From Oscillospiraceae bacterium (GTDB lineage: Bacteria > Bacillota > Clostridia > Oscillospirales > Acutalibacteraceae), in NCBI GenBank assembly GCA_902782805.1, contig CACZON010000074.1:1-12414 (forward strand): DNA of 12,414 nt. Reading direction: 5' to 3'. The position numbers and the translations under genes were made by a program. Of this stretch, positions 7,290 through 12,414 are shown piece by piece. Each line of letters starts with the position of its first letter. Position 1 is the stretch's first letter. The notes beneath the pieces were generated by a model. It ran no database searches. It saw nothing but the letters and a program-made list of their open reading frames with translations, and was not told where the DNA came from.

Positions 7290-10200
7290 GCGAGCGACAG
7301 TGGACCCAGGCCCAAAAGGACGCGGTCGAAGCGCGCGGCGCACTGCTGCTTTCGGCAGCGGCCGGTTCCGGGAAAACCACCGTTCTGACCGAGCGTGTGA
7401 TCGGGCTGATCACCGATCCGGAGCATCCGATCGACGCCGACCGGATCCTGATCGTTACCTTTACGCGCGCAGCGGCGGCGGAAATGAAGGACCGGATCTC
7501 CCGCAGCCTCGCGCAGCGGCTCGCGGCAGCGCCGCGGGAGGAACGCCCGGCGCTGCGCAGGCAGCAGATGCTGCTTGAAAAGGCGCAGATCAGCACAGTA
7601 GACAGCTTCTGCATGGATCTCGTGAGCGAAAACTTCGAAAAGCTTTCGCTTTCGCCGGATTTCCGCGTTTTCGATGAAAACCGGCTTAGAATGATGCGCC
7701 TGTCGGCGATCGATACCGTGATCGACGGGCTGTACGAGAACGAAGGCGAGGATTGGCGCAATCTCTGCGAAATCTTCGGTACCGACCGCAGCGACCGGAA
7801 GCTTGTCGATATGCTGCTGAATCTCTACGATTTTGTCAGCGCGCACCCCTTCCCGGAAAGCTGGCTGCGCTCCATCGCGGATTCGTACCGCGGCGAGGAT
7901 TTTTCGAAAACCGTTTTCGGAAAAGAAATCCTTTCTTCAGCGCGTGAAACGCTTACCGAGTACCGGCGGATGCTTTCAGCCCGGATTGCGGAGATAGCAG
8001 GATTCGATAAGCTCAAGGCAGCTTACGGCCCGGCGTTTTCTGACGATTCCGATTATCTCGATGCGCTGATCGAAACAGTTTCCGGGGAAGATTGGAACGG
8101 ATTGTATGCGCTGCTGCAGAATCATCGGAAGGCCGCGCTCGGAAGCGCAAGGTCGGAGGAAGAAGCCGCCTCTTTGCGTGCGCGTCTTCAGCTTTTCCGC
8201 AAAACCTTCTACGGAATGATCGACGACCTGAAGGAAACCATCTGCGCCCCGCTCGAGCTCTGTACGGAAGATCTTCGGCGGACGGCGCCCTTTACCGATT
8301 CTCTTTTCCGGACGCTCGAAGCGTTTATCGCGGAATTCTCGCGCCTCAAACGCGCGGAAAACGCAGTCGATTTCAGCGATCTTGAGCATTTTGCGCTCCA
8401 ACTGCTCGTTGAAGAGACGCCGCAGGGGATTCGACGCCGGGAAATTGCGGATCAGATTGCCGCACGCTACGATCAGATCATGATCGACGAATACCAGGAT
8501 ACCAACGAAACTCAGGAACTGATTTTCAGGGCGGTTTCCAGAAACGAGGAGAACCTGTTTGCCGTCGGCGACGTCAAACAGAGCATCTACAGCTTCCGCC
8601 AGGCGATGCCGCAGCTCTTTCTGCGCCGGCGCGAAAAAGCGGTGCCCTATCGCCGCGAAGCGCCTCAGTTCCCGGCATACATTACCTTAGAGCATAATTT
8701 CCGCTCGCGCAGGGAAGTTACCGGCGCGGTCAATTTCTTTTTCAATCCCCTGATGCGCCCTGAGACCGGCGGGATCGATTACCAAAACGGCGAGCAGCTG
8801 ATCCCGAAGGCTGAATACGCGCCGTCGGAAGACGGGATCTACACCCCGGAGCTATGCCTGATTTCGGGAAAACGCCCCGGCCAGAACCGTCACGTAACGC
8901 AGGCGGTTTATCTTGCCGGGCGAATCCGGCAGATGCTCGATGAAAAAATGACGGTGACCGATCCGGAAACGAAGCAGCTGCGGCCGATCCGGCCCGGAGA
9001 TATCGCAGTTTTGCTGCGCAACGTCAAAGCACCGGCCGTAGATTATCAGAAAGTGTTCGAAGCCTGCGGGATCGAAGCGCAGACTTCCGCAAGCGAAAAC
9101 TTCTTTGAACGGCCCGAGATCGCGCAGCTTCTGGCAATCCTGCGCGCGGTCGACAACCCGATGCAGGACGTCCCGCTTGCCGCCGCGATGCTTCATCCGG
9201 TGTTCGGCTTTTCTCCCGACGAACTTGCCGCGATGCGCCTTCAAAGCCCGAGGACGGATCTTTACGCCGCGCTGCTGCACGCGGCCGCGGGCGGGCAGAA
9301 ATACGAAGCGTTCCTCAAAAATCTCCGCCGTTTCCGCAGGTTTGCCGGAAGCCTTTCGGTCGGCGATTTTCTCAACGCGTTTTTTGCCGAGACCGCTTAT
9401 CCGGAGCTTTCCGGAGCCATGCCGCAGGGGGAGCTGCGCCTGAAAAATCTGCGCGCCCTGATTTCGGCGGCGCGCGATTACGATACCTATTCCACCGGAG
9501 GGCTCCACGGGTTTCTTCGTTATCTGACGCGCCTCGAGGAGGAAGGCGGCGATCAAACGGCGTTTTCCGCCGCCGGTCCGGTGGCATTAAATTCCGATTC
9601 GGTGAAGATCATGAGCATCCACGCTTCGAAAGGTCTTGAATTCCCGGTTTGCATCCTTGCCGGCTGTGCCGACGCGTTCAAAATCGTCCGGGACGACGCG
9701 GTGATGGATATGGATCTCGGGTTCGGGATCCGCCTTCGCGGCGAAAACGGGATGACGAAGTATTCCACCGCATTGCGCGAGGCGATCAAGGAAAAAATCA
9801 CGAAGGAAAATCTCTACGAGGAGATGCGCGTCCTTTACGTTGCGATGACGCGGGCGCGCGAAAAGCTGATCCTCGTCTGCGACCTTGAAAATCCGGAGAC
9901 GAAGCTTTCCGAGCTTTCGGCGAAGCTTTTCGGAAAAGAGCGTTTTTCCGCCTGTGCGGTCCGTGAGGCAAGATCGTTTGCCGACTGGCTTCTGATGGGC
10001 GCGCTGCGCCACGAAGACGGCGGCGAACTGCGGGCGCTCGGAGGCTGCGAAAACCTTTCGGTCCTCGAAAGCGAAATTTCTTTAAAGATCCATGTAATCC
10101 CCGCGGAAGAACTCGGTCTTGAAAAGGCAGAAGAGAAAATCGAGGCGGCGGCGGAAAAGGACGCCGAATTCGAAGAGAAACTGCGCCGGGACTTTTCGTT

Positions 10201-10831
10201 TACATATCCCTACGAATCGCTCTGTGCGATCCCTTCGAAGATCGCGGCCTCCGAGATCGCCCATTCGCAAAACGCGATCCGGCGGTTTGCGCGTCCGGCT
10301 TTTCTTTCCGCAAAGGGCCTGACGCCCGCGCAGCGCGGAACGGCGATCCACGATTTTATGCAGTTCTGCGATCTTGCCCGCGCGAAAGAAGACCCGGAGC
10401 GTGAAATTGCCCGGCTGACACGGGAAGAATATATCTCGAAGGCGCAGGCGGATTCGATCGACCGCAGCGCGCTTTCCGCATTCTTCTCAAGCGAGGCGGC
10501 CGAACGAATGCTCTCGGCGCCGCAGTGCCTGCGGGAATACCGCTTTGCGGTCCTTCTGCCGGCGGGGGAGGCCTTCCCCGAAGCGCAGGGAGACGCCGCG
10601 CGCGAGCCGGTCATCCTTCAGGGCGCGTTCGACTGCGTTCTGCTGGAAGACGACGGTGCCGTCATCATCGATTACAAGAGCGACCGGATCGACGACGCGC
10701 AGGAGCTTGCGGATCGCTACCGCGAACAGCTGCGCCTCTACAGGGAAGCGGTGCCGCGGATCTTTTCTCTTCCGGTCAAAACCAGTCTGATCTATTCTTT
10801 CCATCTCGGAAAGAGCATCACGGTATACTAA
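7286..10831 (+). CDS. addA: ATP-dependent helicase/nuclease AddAB, subunit A
   Basis: AddA is the motor and second nuclease of the AddAB complex, a UvrD/RecB-type superfamily 1 helicase moving 3' to 5'. The 1181-residue length is typical. Visible helicase motifs are the Q-motif WTQAQKDAV, Walker A AAAGSGKT (residues 24-31), VTFTRAAAAEM (Ia), Walker B IDEYQD (D401, E402), motif III GDVKQSIYSFR (428-438), IMSIHASKGLEFPV (V) and LYVAMTRARE (VI, 850-859). The C-terminal nuclease domain has GTAIHDF (H1022), GAFDCVL (D1116) and IIDYKSDR (D1129, K1131), so both helicase and nuclease should be active. ATG and the addB TGA overlap by four bases (ATGA), with GAGGAGG at 7272-7278; this suggests translational coupling and equal subunit supply. 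The gene order addB-addA is the usual one. Confidence 0.98.
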   Translation: MSERQWTQAQKDAVEARGALLLSAAAGSGKTTVLTERVIGLITDPEHPIDADRILIVTFTRAAAAEMKDRISRSLAQRLAAAPREERPALRRQQMLLEKAQISTVDSFCMDLVSENFEKLSLSPDFRVFDENRLRMMRLSAIDTVIDGLYENEGEDWRNLCEIFGTDRSDRKLVDMLLNLYDFVSAHPFPESWLRSIADSYRGEDFSKTVFGKEILSSARETLTEYRRMLSARIAEIAGFDKLKAAYGPAFSDDSDYLDALIETVSGEDWNGLYALLQNHRKAALGSARSEEEAASLRARLQLFRKTFYGMIDDLKETICAPLELCTEDLRRTAPFTDSLFRTLEAFIAEFSRLKRAENAVDFSDLEHFALQLLVEETPQGIRRREIADQIAARYDQIMIDEYQDTNETQELIFRAVSRNEENLFAVGDVKQSIYSFRQAMPQLFLRRREKAVPYRREAPQFPAYITLEHNFRSRREVTGAVNFFFNPLMRPETGGIDYQNGEQLIPKAEYAPSEDGIYTPELCLISGKRPGQNRHVTQAVYLAGRIRQMLDEKMTVTDPETKQLRPIRPGDIAVLLRNVKAPAVDYQKVFEACGIEAQTSASENFFERPEIAQLLAILRAVDNPMQDVPLAAAMLHPVFGFSPDELAAMRLQSPRTDLYAALLHAAAGGQKYEAFLKNLRRFRRFAGSLSVGDFLNAFFAETAYPELSGAMPQGELRLKNLRALISAARDYDTYSTGGLHGFLRYLTRLEEEGGDQTAFSAAGPVALNSDSVKIMSIHASKGLEFPVCILAGCADAFKIVRDDAVMDMDLGFGIRLRGENGMTKYSTALREAIKEKITKENLYEEMRVLYVAMTRAREKLILVCDLENPETKLSELSAKLFGKERFSACAVREARSFADWLLMGALRHEDGGELRALGGCENLSVLESEISLKIHVIPAEELGLEKAEEKIEAAAEKDAEFEEKLRRDFSFTYPYESLCAIPSKIAASEIAHSQNAIRRFARPAFLSAKGLTPAQRGTAIHDFMQFCDLARAKEDPEREIARLTREEYISKAQADSIDRSALSAFFSSEAAERMLSAPQCLREYRFAVLLPAGEAFPEAQGDAAREPVILQGAFDCVLLEDDGAVIIDYKSDRIDDAQELADRYREQLRLYREAVPRIFSLPVKTSLIYSFHLGKSITVY

Positions 10832-10845
10832 AGGAGAAAAAAACG

Positions 10846-11868
10846 ATGAAAGCGTTGAAAAAAACAGCAGCGGCCCTTCTTGTGTTACTCGTTCTTCTGT
10901 TTTCCCTGAGCGCCTGTTCTTCTGCGGCCAAATCCGAAAGCTATCGTACGGAAAGCTCGGGCTCCGAAGCATTCGTTCCGACGGAAACCGCGCAGGACGG
11001 ATACTGGAGCAATGATGCCGGATATGAAAAGGGCGAATCCTCCGGGACGGAGAATTACCACGGCGCCAATTATCTCGAAAGCGATTTCAAGGATTACAAG
11101 ATCATCTATTCGGCCAGCCTGCAGCTGCAGACCCGCGATTTTGACGCGACGCTCAATAAGGTTTACGAGCTGCTCTCTCGTTACGGCGGCTACGTCGCTT
11201 CCTCTTCGATCGACGGAACGCCTCCGGCACAGTTCGGCGATCCCGGCCGGTATGCCCAGATCCGCGTTCGCGTCCGCGCTGAAAACCTCGACGCGTTCCT
11301 GAACGAAACCGGCGAGGCAGCGGAGGTTCTCTCCCGCAATCTTTCTTCCGATGACGTCACGTCCTCATATTTCGATACGGAGTCGCGGCTGAAAATGTAT
11401 CAGACGCAGTACGACCGCATTCTCGAGATCATGAAGAAAGCGGAAACGGTAGACGAGCTGATTGCACTGGAAAACGAGCTCTCGCGCATTTCTTACGAGA
11501 TGGATTACCTGACCGGGGACCTCAAGCGCTGGGACGATCTGATCGCCTATTCGACCGTTTCGCTCAGCATTACGGAGAAGAACACATTCAACAACGTTGA
11601 AACCGCGGAAGGCTTCGGCGAGAAGGTCGGCGACGGCTTTATGGCGACGCTCTCCGGCGTCGGAAAATTCTTTACCGATCTGGCAGCCGGAATTATCATC
11701 TATTCTCCGCTGATCCTCCTGCTGCTCGTGTTCATCTTTGTGATCCTGCTGGTGATCCGCCTGGCAACCCGCCCGAAGAAAGTCAAAAACGCGCCGAAAG
11801 CAAACCTGAACGCGCCGGCGGCGAATCAGCCGCTGCCCGCAGAGCGTCAGCCGGAGAAAAAACCGTAA
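10846..11868 (+). CDS. DUF4349-family lipoprotein
   Basis: This 340-residue protein has a lipoprotein signal peptide: positive MKALKK, a hydrophobic stretch, and the lipobox LSAC with the lipidated cysteine at residue 24. A serine- and glutamate-rich low-complexity linker (about 25-75) follows. The DUF4349 domain (about 80-280) shows YSASLQLQTRDFDATLNKV, a YGGYVASSSIDG stretch, IRVRVRAENLDAFL, and a predicted coiled coil from about 180 to 240. A strong membrane helix (about 283-307) and a basic, proline-rich tail end the protein, so it may be held in the membrane at both ends. The family's biochemical role is unknown. Its AAGGAG site (10831-10836) overlaps the addA stop codon, and the start follows 14 bases later, so it is probably co-transcribed with addBA. 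The family call rests on this architecture and remembered motifs. An in-frame reading starting at 10525 within addA is a false extension. Confidence 0.88.
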   Translation: MKALKKTAAALLVLLVLLFSLSACSSAAKSESYRTESSGSEAFVPTETAQDGYWSNDAGYEKGESSGTENYHGANYLESDFKDYKIIYSASLQLQTRDFDATLNKVYELLSRYGGYVASSSIDGTPPAQFGDPGRYAQIRVRVRAENLDAFLNETGEAAEVLSRNLSSDDVTSSYFDTESRLKMYQTQYDRILEIMKKAETVDELIALENELSRISYEMDYLTGDLKRWDDLIAYSTVSLSITEKNTFNNVETAEGFGEKVGDGFMATLSGVGKFFTDLAAGIIIYSPLILLLLVFIFVILLVIRLATRPKKVKNAPKANLNAPAANQPLPAERQPEKKP

Positions 11869-11894
11869 TGTTTCACCGGATTTCGCACTTCTGA

Positions 11895-11913
11895 CATTTT
11901 CTTCGGAAAAATG
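11895..11913 (+). other. Weak UUCG hairpin between the DUF4349 gene and the infC promoter
   Basis: C11901 and G11906 close a UUCG tetraloop, extended by four T-A pairs and, after a bulged A, two more pairs. The motif is extra-stable at its loop, but the stem is A/T-rich and is followed by A residues rather than a U-run. It is the only terminator-like structure I see after the DUF4349 gene, and it is a poor one. It could mark the 3' end of that transcript, or be chance. Confidence 0.25.
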
Positions 11914-11922
11914 AAAAAAGAC

Positions 11923-11951
11923 TTGACAAACCCCGATGGATACGGTATGAT
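11923..11951 (+). promoter_or_regulatory. Sigma-A promoter of infC
   Basis: A perfect TTGACA -35 box (11923-11928) and a TATGAT -10 box (11946-11951) are separated by the optimal 17 bases. Transcription should begin near 11957-11959, giving a leader of about 175 bases before infC. This is the strongest promoter in the window by sequence, as expected for a translation factor operon. Confidence 0.9.
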
Positions 11952-11957
11952 AGTTGA

Positions 11958-12098
11958 GCAAAAACAAAGCAGGGCGGATGACGCTCTCACCTGTAAGGTT
12001 TCGTCTGTTACGGGTCAATAACCGTATCTTCCGGTTTTCGGGAGTATCTTCGTGTGTATTGGCTGCGGGCAGAGAAATCTGCCCGCGCTTTTTGTTTT
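11958..12098 (+). promoter_or_regulatory. infC leader RNA, probably L20-type ribosomal protein leader
   Basis: In many Gram-positive bacteria the infC-rpmI-rplT mRNA has a structured leader ending in a terminator, through which ribosomal protein L20 represses its own operon. This leader fits by position and design. A basal helix can pair 11975-11980 with 12002-12007, enclosing a small hairpin ACCT/AGGT (11989-11992 with 11996-11999). Further hairpins can pair 12009-12013 with 12022-12026 and 12028-12033 with 12039-12044. The terminator ends the leader. The segment GGGCGGAT (11972-11979) could instead pair with the terminator's 3' arm. The assignment rests on context and drawn pairings, not a covariance match, and rpmI and rplT lie outside the window. 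Confidence 0.72.
12065..12098 (+). terminator. Intrinsic terminator in the infC leader (attenuator)
   Basis: A 9-bp GC-rich stem pairs 12065-12073 with 12078-12086 around a GAAA tetraloop, and a T-rich run (12089-12098, interrupted by one G) follows. It lies after a promoter and before infC with no gene between, so it should stop transcription conditionally rather than end a unit. Confidence 0.9.
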
Positions 12099-12117
12099 CA
12101 GGATGTAATGAGTTTTT

Positions 12118-12134
12118 GGAGGTGTTTACCCATC
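12118..12134 (+). promoter_or_regulatory. infC ribosome binding site and AUC start
   Basis: GGAGGTG at 12118-12124 is the best Shine-Dalgarno match near infC. It stands seven bases before ATC at 12132-12134, which is ideal spacing, while no ATG, GTG or TTG lies in frame at that distance. This decides the infC start. The only other in-frame candidate, ATG at 12108-12110, lies upstream of this site and has only a weak GGA before it. Confidence 0.72.
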
Positions 12135-12414
12135 GCTAGCAAGGAGCTACTGGTCAATGAGGAAATTCGTGTCCCCGAAGTGCGCGTGATTTCGGACGAC
12201 GGCGTGCAGCTCGGCATCATGTCGAGCGCTCAGGCGCTCGAAAAGGCCGCGTCGCAGGACCTCGATCTGATCATGATCGCGCCGAAGGCCACGCCGCCCG
12301 TGTGCAAGATCATGGATTACGGAAAGTACAGATTTGAGCAGGCCAAACGGGAAAAAGAAGCAAAAAAGAACCAGCGGATCGTCGAGATCAAAGAAATCCG
12401 ACTTTCTTTGAACA
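12132..12414 (+). CDS. infC: Translation initiation factor IF3, C-terminus cut off
   Basis: IF3 binds the 30S subunit, keeps it apart from 50S, and checks that initiator tRNA sits on a proper start codon. 94 residues are visible, covering the N-terminal domain, the linker helix and the first strand of the C-terminal domain. Conserved stretches are LLVNEEIRVPEVRVI, GVQLGIMSSAQALEKA, DLDLIMIAPKATPPVCKIMD, YGKYRFEQAKREKEAKK and IVEIKEIRLS. The likely start is AUC at 12132, giving M-A-S-K-E-L-L-V-N-E-E. Starting at ATG 12108 would add eight unconserved residues (MSFWRCLP). IF3 discriminates against non-standard starts, and E. coli infC uses AUU to regulate itself, so an AUC start fits known feedback. 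In this family rpmI and rplT usually follow. Family identity is certain; the start is probable. Confidence 0.95.
   Translation, partial: MASKELLVNEEIRVPEVRVISDDGVQLGIMSSAQALEKAASQDLDLIMIAPKATPPVCKIMDYGKYRFEQAKREKEAKKNQRIVEIKEIRLSLN

Noticed and set aside
6336..7343. 335-codon minus-strand open frame opposite the addB 3' end and addA start
   Set aside because: It is an antisense shadow across the AddB nuclease domain and cysteine cluster, with no family features.
11978..12139. Possible 53-codon leader peptide starting at ATG 11978 in the infC leader
   Set aside because: It would read through the terminator stem and end inside infC. Its start overlaps the predicted leader helix, and the product resembles no known leader peptide.

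Overview
The window looks like a chromosomal core region of a GC-rich, endospore-forming member of the Bacillota, most likely class Clostridia. The evidence is a sporulation gene (spoIIR), the AddAB recombination nuclease in place of RecBCD, the non-mevalonate isoprenoid gene ispE, strong AGGAGG-type ribosome binding sites before most genes, sigma-A-type promoters, and an infC leader of the type known from Gram-positive bacteria. I cannot name a genus. I see no mobile element, CRISPR array, tRNA or rRNA.

Left part (1-2297, minus strand). A promoter at about 2268-2297 drives a short NfeD-family membrane protein (1810-2244) and an SPFH/stomatin-like protein (881-1792), a classic membrane-organising pair. 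A strong intrinsic terminator (823-855) follows. Past it lies a membrane-anchored metallophosphoesterase (789 down to 1), cut off by the window edge.

Middle (2298-11868, plus strand). A 211-base divergent spacer holds a phased array of TTGTAAC-like direct repeats and a probable extended -10 promoter. Then follow ispE, spoIIR, addB, addA and a DUF4349 lipoprotein, with gaps of 45, 1, -4 and 14 bases. The spacing suggests one transcription unit joining isoprenoid synthesis, sporulation signalling, double-strand-break repair and an envelope protein of unknown role. The functions are not obviously linked.

Right part (11869-12414, plus strand). A near-consensus promoter is followed by a structured leader with an intrinsic terminator. 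The 5' end of infC (translation initiation factor IF3) comes next and runs off the window. infC probably starts at a rare AUC codon.

Most of the window is ordinary housekeeping DNA. The parts worth a second look are regulatory: the infC leader switch, the AUC start, the phased repeat array, and a hairpin over the spoIIR ribosome binding site. I found no convincing undescribed multi-gene system.
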